55,510 bases of DNA from a virus (IMGVR_UViG_3300035698_002871:1-55510); one strand, 5' to 3'; positions 49,041 to 55,101 are shown, numbered from the stretch's first letter. Notes: generated by a model not told the origin, from the letters alone. Numbers and translations are program-made.

Positions 49041-49314
49041 TAAGAAGTTTTTTAATGTGGTCGTTATTATTCTTCCACTTTCTTAATCTCTTAGAAGTAC
49101 GTTGTATTAAGAGCTCCAGTCCTTTTACACTTAGATGTTCTAAGTATATAAACTCTTTCTCTTTTGGTTGATCTAAAGCATCGACATATAACTTCTCTCC
49201 GTTCTTCCAGAACGTAGCATATATATTTCCATCTTCTTCTAATCTAAGAGCTAATCTTCCTTTAGGCTCCAAACGGAACCCTATTTTTTCTAATTGTTTG
49301 TTCGTAATTGCCAT
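49021..49314 (-). CDS. Hypothetical protein before TerL
   Basis: 97 residues, basic, with a beta-rich N-terminal half (FRLEPKGRLALRLEEDGNIY) and a C-terminal amphipathic helix (ELLIQRTSKRLRKW). Its 3' end overlaps the TerL start by 20 bases. One base separates it from the membrane protein upstream. It is placed where small packaging factors are often encoded. No family recognised. Confidence 0.45.
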   Translation of the reverse strand: MAITNKQLEKIGFRLEPKGRLALRLEEDGNIYATFWKNGEKLYVDALDQPKEKEFIYLEHLSVKGLELLIQRTSKRLRKWKNNNDHIKKLLNGTDSK

Positions 49315-49315
49315 G

Positions 49316-49717
49316 TTATAGGGCTTTCATTGTTAGTGATTTAATAGTTACTGCAATGATATGCACTGCGATAGAAAAAAGCAGTACATTAAGAAACACC
49401 GGGGTGATCAGTATGCAGACTGCTATACATAAGAATTGATACGCGAAGAATTGTGTAAGGTGCCATCCGTCAGTGAACATTACGAACCATCTTGATGAAC
49501 CCCAGAATCTTTCCTTTTCTACCCAAGGACTTTCTTTTGTAGCCTGAGTAAGCATTGGGTACCACTTATTTCTCCAAGTGACTCTCTTATCCCAGAACTG
49601 TGGGTTGTTCTTAATGAACTTTATCTCAATTGAGTCATAGTGGTGTGCTAACACATCCATTATACCAAAGAGTATGAATCCTATACAAAATAGGACAATT
49701 GCTAATATCGTTACCAT
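49316..49717 (-). CDS. Membrane protein of a family common in Bacteroidota phages
   Basis: 133 residues. Membrane segments at about 3-22 and 88-125 (one long hydrophobic region, likely two helices), with a conserved-looking loop NPQFWDKRVTWRNKW and ERFWGSSRWFVMFTDGWHLTQ. I recognise this loop from uncharacterised proteins in Bacteroidota phages and genomes. Function unknown. It overlaps the T9SS-type gene by seven bases. Confidence 0.55.
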   Translation of the reverse strand: MVTILAIVLFCIGFILFGIMDVLAHHYDSIEIKFIKNNPQFWDKRVTWRNKWYPMLTQATKESPWVEKERFWGSSRWFVMFTDGWHLTQFFAYQFLCIAVCILITPVFLNVLLFSIAVHIIAVTIKSLTMKAL

Positions 49718-50502
49718 AATACTTGAATTTGTTTTTTAACTGTTCCATCGCTATAAAAGTATAAGTAGAATACATGTGGTTGAGGATACTCAACTGTTCT
49801 ACCCATAAGGTCAGCGATTCTTAATAATTCTGGCTTATAAAGTTCTACTTCTGTAGGTTCTGTGTTAAAGGGAGAAGGAGGGTTTAATGCTAAGAAGCTT
49901 TGTTCTGAGCACCATGCAAAATCTCCATCCCCTTCGCACCATCCAAAGGTATCTATCTGAATATAGTACGTCATACCTGGGACTGCGTTTGTGATTAGAA
50001 TGGACCAATATTGTCTAGTTGGATCGTAATCGCCAATTCCTAGGTAGTCTGTGGGCCCAATAACTCCCGGATAGTCATCTGACCACCAATAGCAATTAGT
50101 TCCAAATACTAATCTAGCATCCGCACAGGTTGGCCCTGCTTCCCAGAGATGCATTGCAAATCCTTCTAAGGGCCCATGATCGCCTATATTACCTGTTGGG
50201 TGTCGACAAGTTCCATTGAATATGTTTAAGCATAAATATCCTGTCCCATCGATAGGATAGGTGAAGTGCCCCCAAGTGTCGTAGTTAATCACATGACATT
50301 GGTAATCTCCTATTCCTACAGTATTATTCATATCAGTTGGATAGAAATCTCTATTCGTTGTGTCTAAGGAGAATGGCACCAATGTCTCAGCAGGTAGAGG
50401 ATTCATTCCTTCTACTCCGTTACATATGCCTGACCAATTCTGTGCTACTCCTGTTAACCCTATACTTAGTAGTAAGATTAAGACTGCTACTTTTAAACCC
50501 AT
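49711..50502 (-). CDS. Secreted protein with probable T9SS C-terminal sorting domain
   Basis: Start set at ATG 50502 (the frame opens upstream only from a TTG). About 263 residues. MGLKVAVLILLLSIGLTGVA is a clear Sec signal peptide. The mature part is Cys, Trp and Gly-rich, with a beta-rich domain that looks extracellular. The last 40 residues (LLRIADLMGRTVE, then FYLYFYSDGTVKK and a short strand) fit the type A C-terminal sorting domain of type IX secretion substrates in flavobacteria, where it directs export and is then cleaved or linked to the surface. A phage gene with such a tail suggests export to the infected host's surface. It could also be a virion protein with a coincidental ending. 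Confidence 0.6.
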   Translation of the reverse strand: MGLKVAVLILLLSIGLTGVAQNWSGICNGVEGMNPLPAETLVPFSLDTTNRDFYPTDMNNTVGIGDYQCHVINYDTWGHFTYPIDGTGYLCLNIFNGTCRHPTGNIGDHGPLEGFAMHLWEAGPTCADARLVFGTNCYWWSDDYPGVIGPTDYLGIGDYDPTRQYWSILITNAVPGMTYYIQIDTFGWCEGDGDFAWCSEQSFLALNPPSPFNTEPTEVELYKPELLRIADLMGRTVEYPQPHVFYLYFYSDGTVKKQIQVLW

Positions 50503-50714
50503 TTTCCTGTCCAATTAAACCACGCGCCTAACCAGAACGTAGCTGGTACTAATAATACAAATGCTCCTAAAGGCCAAGCAAAAATAGCAAATGCTGCTGC
50601 TATTAGGTGCAAGCCTATTCCTTGGTCTCTCTTTTGTGTGTTACGCCACATATATTGTAGGAAGTTGGAGTGCTTTTTCTGGTGTACGCTCTTCTTTTTC
50701 ATTTTTGTTATCAT
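50493..50714 (-). CDS. Small membrane protein
   Basis: 73 residues. A basic N-terminus (MITKMKKKSVHQKKHSNF) and a hydrophobic C-terminal half (HLIAAAFAIFAWPLGAFVLL and VPATFWLGAWF) that would form one or two membrane helices. ATGA overlap with the preceding gene. No known family. Confidence 0.5.
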   Translation of the reverse strand: MITKMKKKSVHQKKHSNFLQYMWRNTQKRDQGIGLHLIAAAFAIFAWPLGAFVLLVPATFWLGAWFNWTGKWV

Positions 50715-51238
50715 GCTTCAAATAGTCCTGTACTTCCTCCTCCTCTGTCACGAGTAGAGGTAGTGATTTCTTTTTTAACTTTCTCTTCTAGTTTATTGAG
50801 AGAGTCTATAATTTTACCAACTTCTCCTAGTGTCTTAGCTACTTTTGTAGGGTCTATGGCATCTTCACCTTCATACTCTACATTACGTAGCCAATCAGCT
50901 AGTTTATGTACAGATGATCTAGCCGCTTTCAAAAGTCTAAGACTAGGAGAGTTTTGTTCTTGTGTATATTCATATTCAGTTAACAACGTAGCAAGCTCAG
51001 GGTCAGGCTTCCATTTTGAAGGCATTATATCTGAAGCTACTTTCCTTCTCTTCTCCTCTTCTGGGTATCCAGCATAAGGAGATTTGAAGTCGCAAACATA
51101 ATACGTATAAAGAAGTTCCCTGAACGCTGTATGCTTTCCTTCCTCTTTATCTCTATCCCATATCTTCCGCATAGCAGGTATTGCTAGTGCATCAGGGTCA
51201 AGAACGAGTTCGTGATCTTTGAGTGTGAGTAATCCCAT
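50711..51238 (-). CDS. Conserved protein, possible small terminase or packaging factor
   Basis: 175 residues. The N-terminal region (VLDPDALAIPAMRKIWDRDK) and FKSPYAGYPEEEKRRKVASD precede a C-terminal coiled coil (VAKTLGEVGKIIDSLNKLEE) and a short Arg/Gly tail. This resembles a protein that commonly lies upstream of TerL in crAss-like and related Bacteroidota phages. The coiled coil and position would suit a terminase small subunit, but no DNA-binding helix-turn-helix was seen. It overlaps the upstream gene by 41 bases. Confidence 0.5.
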   Translation of the reverse strand: MGLLTLKDHELVLDPDALAIPAMRKIWDRDKEEGKHTAFRELLYTYYVCDFKSPYAGYPEEEKRRKVASDIMPSKWKPDPELATLLTEYEYTQEQNSPSLRLLKAARSSVHKLADWLRNVEYEGEDAIDPTKVAKTLGEVGKIIDSLNKLEEKVKKEITTSTRDRGGGSTGLFEA

Positions 51239-51548
51239 GTTTAAATCCTATCTTTGAATCGCTTGGAGTTTCCAATAATAATTGCTTCAACCTTTCATAG
51301 TCCATCATTATTACACGGGATTGCCCATTATATGTAACTAGTGACCTCTTACTATATTTACGTCCTTTATCAGTATAAGCAGGTTCTACTTCTGTAATTC
51401 CGTCAATGTCTCTACAAAACCAGGGTGTCTTGAAGTTTTCCTTAACAAGCTCTAGGTCTTGGTACTTTTCACCTGTCTCTGCGTCTTCCGTGAGTACTTC
51501 CTTATAAAGGTCTCGTACTACTATGAACTCAATCTCTTTTCCTTCCAT
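51198..51548 (-). CDS. Hypothetical conserved phage protein
   Basis: Start set at ATG 51548 (MEGKEIEFIVVRDLYKEV), since the frame upstream opens only from TTG. 116 residues, beta-rich, with a basic segment (KGRKYSKRSLVTYNGQ) and an ERLKQLLLETPSDSK helix. It overlaps the HU/IHF-like gene by 20 bases and the following gene by 41. No family recognised; its neighbours are DNA-packaging or virion-related. Confidence 0.45.
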   Translation of the reverse strand: MEGKEIEFIVVRDLYKEVLTEDAETGEKYQDLELVKENFKTPWFCRDIDGITEVEPAYTDKGRKYSKRSLVTYNGQSRVIMMDYERLKQLLLETPSDSKIGFKHGITHTQRSRTRS

Positions 51549-51729
51549 TGACCATCGCTTTAGGTGCAAATACTCCTAATTTGTGCAGTCTTACTGCTAT
51601 TCCTGCGGATAGGCATTCTTTAACGTATTTAAACTGATGACGAACCATCCTGTCTACTACATGAGACGGTAGCCCATATTCTTTTGCTATTGCGTCTATT
51701 ATCTCTGGTGGTAGCTGGTTGGTCGCCAT
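51529..51729 (-). CDS. Short HU/IHF-like DNA-binding protein
   Basis: 66 residues: PPEIIDAIAKEYGLPSHVVD, then a long helix and GIAVRLHKLGVFAPK. The two N-terminal helices followed by 'xVxLxxLGxFxxx' match the HU/IHF fold, but the protein ends where the DNA-wrapping beta arms would begin. crAss-like phages are known to encode IHF-like proteins. It could bend packaging-site DNA or act as a dimerising partner. It begins 11 bases after the 3' CCA end of the tRNA, so tRNA processing would leave almost no leader. Confidence 0.55.
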   Translation of the reverse strand: MATNQLPPEIIDAIAKEYGLPSHVVDRMVRHQFKYVKECLSAGIAVRLHKLGVFAPKAMVNGRKRD

Positions 51730-51740
51730 GTCAGTTTAGT

Positions 51741-51815
51741 TGGTTGCGGGAGTAGGAATCGAACCTACGATCTTCGGGCAATGACCCCGACGAGTTACCA
51801 TTTCTCCGTCCCGCG
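51741..51815 (-). tRNA. Initiator tRNA-fMet (anticodon CAU), CCA encoded
   Basis: 75 bases with encoded CCA. The anticodon is CAU. Three initiator hallmarks are all present: an unpaired C1 opposite A72 at the top of the acceptor stem (CGCGGGA versus TCCCGCA), an A11-U24 pair in the D stem (GAG/CTC), and three consecutive G-C pairs at the base of the anticodon stem (TCGGG/CCCGA). T arm GTAGG/CCTAC with loop TTCGATT. It is very close to the bacterial initiator tRNA consensus, with a D loop two bases shorter. It sits five bases after the dockerin-like gene stop and 11 bases before the HU/IHF-like start, inside one transcription unit. Confidence 0.92.
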
Positions 51816-51820
51816 TTATA

Positions 51821-52363
51821 TTATTGTCCGTATCCTGCTAAGAATAAAGTTAAGTCTCCTGTATTGATAGTACCATCATTATTCAGGTCCCATTCCATGT
51901 GTGCATACTCAGTATACTCATCTACATCTGGATAGAAGTCTTCAAACACTCCCCATTGGGATGGTGCATCAGGATTGAATTCACATGTTGGTACATCATT
52001 ATAATCTAAGTATGCCCACATATCTCTAGTAAAGGTTACTCCAGTAGGTTTGTGTGTAGCTGTCATAGTCATCATTACCACGCCATCACACTCTGGTTTA
52101 AGATCTTTAAGCTGTGGTTCAGGTAATGTAGTCATTAGTTCACCATTCACATACCATTCCCATTCAAAGTCAGGATATACCAGTTCATGTTCTCCTGGAG
52201 GAAACATTCTAACTCCATTAAGGAGAGTTAGGTTACCTAGCTTAGAACCACCTCCAGATATATCTTGGTAATAGTTATTGAACGCTGGGAATACCCTGGG
52301 TGCGTCTTGGACACTTCTACCGTAGTAGGCTAAAAAGTCTAATAAGTCTGCTGTATTATACAT
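51821..52363 (-). CDS. Dockerin-like calcium-binding protein
   Basis: 180 residues. The C-terminus (WDLNNDGTINTGDLTLFLAG) is a canonical dockerin-type EF loop: Asp159, Asn161, Asp163 and Asp170 occupy calcium positions 1, 3, 5 and 12, followed by the dockerin helix LTLFLAGYG. The very N-terminus (NTADLLDFLAYYG) repeats the helical half of the same unit without its loop. In between is a beta domain (about 30-155) with VYPDFEWEWYVNGEL. There is no signal peptide. In-frame TAG lies just before the ATG, so the N-terminus is correct. It overlaps the GroES-like gene by 8 bases. The two half-repeats may pair within one chain. Confidence 0.65.
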   Translation of the reverse strand: MYNTADLLDFLAYYGRSVQDAPRVFPAFNNYYQDISGGGSKLGNLTLLNGVRMFPPGEHELVYPDFEWEWYVNGELMTTLPEPQLKDLKPECDGVVMMTMTATHKPTGVTFTRDMWAYLDYNDVPTCEFNPDAPSQWGVFEDFYPDVDEYTEYAHMEWDLNNDGTINTGDLTLFLAGYGQ

Positions 52364-52682
52364 CTTCTGCTATTGATGAGATTAAATATACTCCAAATAC
52401 TAACGTAATGCCTTTCTCATCCCTAGCTAGCTCTACAGCTTGACCTTTAAGTGTCACAACGTCACCAACCTTGATTGGGTAGTGATCTCTGTTAACTGCG
52501 GGACCAATCTTTTTAACGGTTATCAATGCTGTAGCTGCATCATCCATCAAGGATTTCTTATCTACTCCTTCTGGTATAATTAGTTCTAGCTTACTCTCTT
52601 TAAAGGCTAGATAACCAATCACCATATCTGCAACTGGTCTGTATACTTTAACTTTTACTTCATCTTTTGTTATGATATCCAT
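52356..52682 (-). CDS. GroES-like co-chaperonin candidate
   Basis: 108 residues, near the length of GroES. After a beta-rich N-terminal segment, ELIIPEGVDKKSL looks like the mobile loop region and ITVKKIGPAVNRDHYPIKVGD, VVTLKGQ and the ending LISSIAEDV follow the GroES barrel pattern (V.AVGPG, VKVGDxVxF, I..DILA). Phage co-chaperonins such as T4 Gp31 replace GroES so that the host GroEL can fold the capsid protein. The match is partial, and a distant OB- or beta-barrel protein is an alternative. Confidence 0.5.
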   Translation of the reverse strand: MDIITKDEVKVKVYRPVADMVIGYLAFKESKLELIIPEGVDKKSLMDDAATALITVKKIGPAVNRDHYPIKVGDVVTLKGQAVELARDEKGITLVFGVYLISSIAEDV

Positions 52683-52702
52683 GGTAAATAAATCTTTTAT
52701 GC

Positions 52703-53011
52703 TTAGTCTAAAGAGATCATATCGTCTTCTCTAGGACCTAAGTCTTGTTCTATTTTACTAACCATTAACTGGTGTAGTGATAATACAGTAAACTGAGCTG
52801 GGATGTACATTGTTTTTTTGACATCCACTTCATATTTACCGCAACATAATGTACTTGTTGTAGTTCCATCAGTTTCAGAAACTATTCTATAATCTAGGTT
52901 GGTAGTTGGCATGCGAAGTTTAAGTTCTGCTCTAAGTGCTTGCAGACCTTCAAAATATTCTTCCCAAGTTACAATCGCTGGGTTTAGACTACATGCTTTT
53001 TCTATTGTCAT
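52703..53011 (-). CDS. Hypothetical protein expressed from a leaderless-type promoter
   Basis: Start set at ATG 53011 (MTIEKACSLNPAIVTWEEYF; 102 residues): the -7 element TATCTTTG lies four bases upstream, so the longer frame from 53047 would begin before transcription. Helical N-terminus and a beta-rich centre with LCCGKYEVDVKKTM. No domain recognised. It leads the small accessory operon that includes the GroES-like and dockerin-like genes and the tRNA. Confidence 0.55.
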   Translation of the reverse strand: MTIEKACSLNPAIVTWEEYFEGLQALRAELKLRMPTTNLDYRIVSETDGTTTSTLCCGKYEVDVKKTMYIPAQFTVLSLHQLMVSKIEQDLGPREDDMISLD

Positions 53012-53015
53012 GGTA

Positions 53016-53048
53016 CAAAGATATATAAACTTTCTTACACTAAACAAA
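53016..53048 (-). promoter_or_regulatory. Bacteroidota-type promoter before the 102-residue gene
   Basis: Minus strand TTTG (53048-53045), 21-base spacer, TATCTTTG (53023-53016), then TACC and ATG at 53011. Both elements match the consensus and the start codon is where transcription should begin, so the message is leaderless or nearly so. The -33 element lies inside the T-rich tail of the upstream terminator. Confidence 0.7.
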
Positions 53049-53071
53049 CAAAGACCCTAAAATAGAGTCCT
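53041..53071 (-). terminator. Probable intrinsic terminator of the 150-residue gene
   Basis: On the minus strand AGGACTC (53071-53065) and GGGTCTT (53057-53051) form seven pairs, including two G-T wobbles, around a 7-base loop, then a T-rich TGTTTGTTTA. Weaker than the 38761-38790 terminator. It overlaps the -33 region of the next promoter. Confidence 0.45.
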
Positions 53072-53148
53072 TGTATGCGTAACTAGCTGAGGGTTACAAT
53101 ATTAGATAGTACCTCCTTCTTTAGTTAGATATGCTAAAGTCAATCAGC

Positions 53149-53601
53149 TTACTTCTTTGCAGGGAGTTTAGTTTTTAGTTCCTTTACTGCAAACATAGGT
53201 TTACTTATTTCAAATGAGCCTGCAATGGCATCAATTGCCGCTTGAAACTCTTCTTTGGACAGTTGCTTCTTAGCCATGAGAGGTATAAATAAGCTCTCAA
53301 GGTTAGTAACGCCCCGTTTAAGCTTTATCTTCCCTGCTCGGACATATCTATTAACTTCTCCAACAACTAGGTTCAGATCTTCTTTACTGAAGTTCATATC
53401 CCCCTTGATGGTTGGTACTATAATCTTGGTTAGTAGTGATACTACTTGTTCTTTTGTCATTACTTCTTTATTTGTGGTTAACTCTTTATCAATAAAATCA
53501 AACTCTATGGCACCTAGCTCACCAGTCCGCATCACTGTCCATTCTTTAAGGCGTTTCCACTCGTTAAAGTCCATCCATAACTGTCTTGTTATCTTTTTCA
53601 T
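53149..53601 (-). CDS. Hypothetical basic protein expressed from a leaderless-type promoter
   Basis: 150 residues, helical and basic, with an acidic/aliphatic middle (TKEQVVSLLTKIIVPTIKGD) and a Lys-rich C-terminus (KELKTKLPAKK). No recognised domain. It is the outermost minus-strand gene, facing the plus-strand gene at 53768 across a 166-base divergent region. TATCTTTG lies four bases before its ATG. Being first in its own promoter unit, it may be regulatory. Confidence 0.5.
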   Translation of the reverse strand: MKKITRQLWMDFNEWKRLKEWTVMRTGELGAIEFDFIDKELTTNKEVMTKEQVVSLLTKIIVPTIKGDMNFSKEDLNLVVGEVNRYVRAGKIKLKRGVTNLESLFIPLMAKKQLSKEEFQAAIDAIAGSFEISKPMFAVKELKTKLPAKK

Positions 53602-53605
53602 AGGA

Positions 53606-53613
53606 CAAAGATA
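53606..53613 (-). promoter_or_regulatory. Bacteroidota -7 element (TATCTTTG) before the 150-residue gene
   Basis: Minus strand TATCTTTG then TCCT then ATG at 53601. The -33 region has TTTC rather than TTTG about 21 bases upstream. Start codon position implies a leaderless message. Confidence 0.6.
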
Positions 53614-53712
53614 GAAAAAATATTGTAAAATTTTGAAAAATATTTAGAATATGTGTGCATGTATGTCTCTTCAAAAAGACCCCCTCTAGGTTACGGCAAT
53701 CAAGATGCCCCA

Positions 53713-53733
53713 GTAGCCGTGCGGCAGAGCTAC
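53713..53733 (+). other. GTAGC/GCTAC hairpin in the plus-strand leader
   Basis: GTAGC (53713-53717) and GCTAC (53729-53733) form a 5-base stem with an 11-base loop, 35 bases before the ATG of the 218-residue gene. A stem of the same sequence and loop size recurs after that gene at 54533-54553. The 166-base divergent region also has an A/T-rich stretch (53614-53645) and no clear plus-strand -7 match. Confidence 0.3.
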
Positions 53734-53767
53734 TTTAAATCTGCCCAAATCTCTAATCAAATTTCTA

Positions 53768-54424
53768 ATGGAAAAGCTAACTAAGAACTCGAAGCCTAAG
53801 GCGACGAAAGCGTTAGAACTCGATGCTGCAGCTGGTATCATCGAATCACGTCAATGTATCACGTCCGTTGGCAACAAGGTGTTTAAGGTCATGAGTGAAC
53901 CGACCGAGATTGTCATCGACAATGAGGATGACCAATTCCATGGTGAGACTGTTCACCTTGTCAACCTCAATGCTGATACACCAGACCTACGTGCTAGAGC
54001 AGACGCTACACTAGACCATGCTCTGGATATCGCCCTTGCAGGCGATATAGATGAGACAGCGGAGCTATTTGCTCAAGACGCTGCATCGTATGGATTGGTC
54101 TTCCGTGTACTAGCCGGAGGCTACGTCCCTAAGAAGGGCAAAATGGTTGAGTGCTTCGTAGACGAAGTCATTCCTAAATCAGGAGACAATGAAGGCAAGC
54201 CTGTCTTCCGTATCGCTACCCTCACTAAGATGGGTATTGATGGGAAAGAGACTAAGCGCAAGAAGCGCTCATCTACTCAGGATAAGCTCGCCAAGCTCGG
54301 ATTCAAGGTTGATTCGAAGAAAGCGTCCTCATCTAAGCCTAAGAAGGCTAAAAAGGACAAGAAGGCTAAAGCCGAAAAGACGGAAGTCGGATCAGATATC
54401 GACTCTGGTTCTAAAGAGGACTAG
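53768..54424 (+). CDS. GC-rich protein with Lys-rich tail, possible single-stranded DNA-binding protein
   Basis: 218 residues, first gene of the plus-strand block. The core (about 25-155) alternates strands and helices, with a possible OB-like beta region (VFRVLAGGYVPKKGKMVECF and VFRIATLTKMG). The last 60 residues are Lys/Ala-rich and then acidic (KPKKAKKDKKAKAEKT; SDIDSGSKED). A globular core with a charged, acidic-ended tail recalls SSB proteins, but no SSB fold signature was confirmed. Its base composition is visibly richer in G+C than its neighbours. It ends with TAG. Confidence 0.4.
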   Translation: MEKLTKNSKPKATKALELDAAAGIIESRQCITSVGNKVFKVMSEPTEIVIDNEDDQFHGETVHLVNLNADTPDLRARADATLDHALDIALAGDIDETAELFAQDAASYGLVFRVLAGGYVPKKGKMVECFVDEVIPKSGDNEGKPVFRIATLTKMGIDGKETKRKKRSSTQDKLAKLGFKVDSKKASSSKPKKAKKDKKAKAEKTEVGSDIDSGSKED

Positions 54425-54755
54425 TCCTTGTCTTTCCCAACGTAATGTGCAATGTCCTAGGCTTAACGGCTTGGGACGTTGTACTTTACTTTCTACTACA
54501 AGTTCCAGAGTTCCAATTATTCTATAGTACAAGTAGCAGCAATCCCGCGCTACGCTGGAAATGTACACCACTTTCACCATCATTCATAAGACATTCAAAT
54601 ACTGTTTATACACACTTATATAGCATATTCTTTTTAAACAGTCGTAATAGAACATAATTAATAACTAGAGGGTAATTAATATTATCCTCTAATTTTTAAA
54701 TAAGCCAATGAAGTTGAATGTGTTTGATTAAATATTAATTCTAATAACTACAATA
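54425..54755 (+). ncRNA. Structured gene-free region, candidate non-coding RNA
   Basis: This 331-base stretch has no convincing gene. A 12-base-pair hairpin lies at 54451-54480 (AATGTCCTAGGC / GCTTGGGACGTT, hexaloop TTAACG, a few G-T wobbles). A competing pairing joins CAACGT (54438-54443) with ACGTTG (54476-54481). Nested stems follow: TTCCAG (54503-54508) with CTGGAA (54555-54560), enclosing GTAGC (54533-54537) with GCTAC (54549-54553). After 54570 the sequence is A/T-rich and unstructured. It may be a 3' regulatory element, small RNA or terminator complex. There is no long T run after the first hairpin. Confidence 0.35.
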
Positions 54756-55091
54756 ATGAAAGACAAAAAATTAGGTTTACCAAAAGAGATTAAAGAACAA
54801 TGGATTGCTGCTTTAAAAAGTGGTAAGTATATTCAAACTAACGGGTCTCTTGAAGTTACTGAAGAAAACGAACTAAGACATTGTTGTATAGGCGTATTAG
54901 GTTGTATTGTACCTGAACTAAATAATAATGTATTTGGAAATACTACAAACTCTCCTTATAGTTATTTAAAAAAACACTTAGACTTTAATATAGTTAGGGA
55001 ACTTTGGACAACGAATGATAGAACTATTGATAAATTTAATAGGAATTACTCAAATGTTATCCCTCTTATTGAATCTTTTCCAACTATTTAA
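54756..55091 (+). CDS. Small phage protein of the CCxGVLG family, copy 1
   Basis: 111 residues. EIKEQWIAALKSGKYIQTNG then HCCIGVLG and a C-terminal LWTTNDRTIDKFN...YSNVIPLIES. The motif set (K.W..AL.SGKY.Q, CC.GVL, ND....F..V...IE) marks a widespread small phage protein of unknown function. Followed 10 bases later by a paralogue. Low GC compared with the 218-residue gene. Confidence 0.6.
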   Translation: MKDKKLGLPKEIKEQWIAALKSGKYIQTNGSLEVTEENELRHCCIGVLGCIVPELNNNVFGNTTNSPYSYLKKHLDFNIVRELWTTNDRTIDKFNRNYSNVIPLIESFPTI

Positions 55092-55101
55092 TATTACAAC
55101 T

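Noticed and set aside
51741-51815. Elongator tRNA-Met or lysidine tRNA-Ile reading of the CAU tRNA
   Set aside because: The C1-A72 mismatch and three G-C pairs in the anticodon stem are initiator features.
51821-52363. Dockerin-like protein as part of a cellulosome
   Set aside because: No signal peptide, only one full loop, and the neighbourhood is phage genes.
53072-53148. Possible small gene between the 102- and 150-residue genes
   Set aside because: No frame of useful length; contains only a short GTAAC/GTTAC stem beside the terminator.
53636-53767. Second tRNA or small RNA gene in the divergent region
   Set aside because: No cloverleaf could be drawn; only a 5-base-pair hairpin was found.
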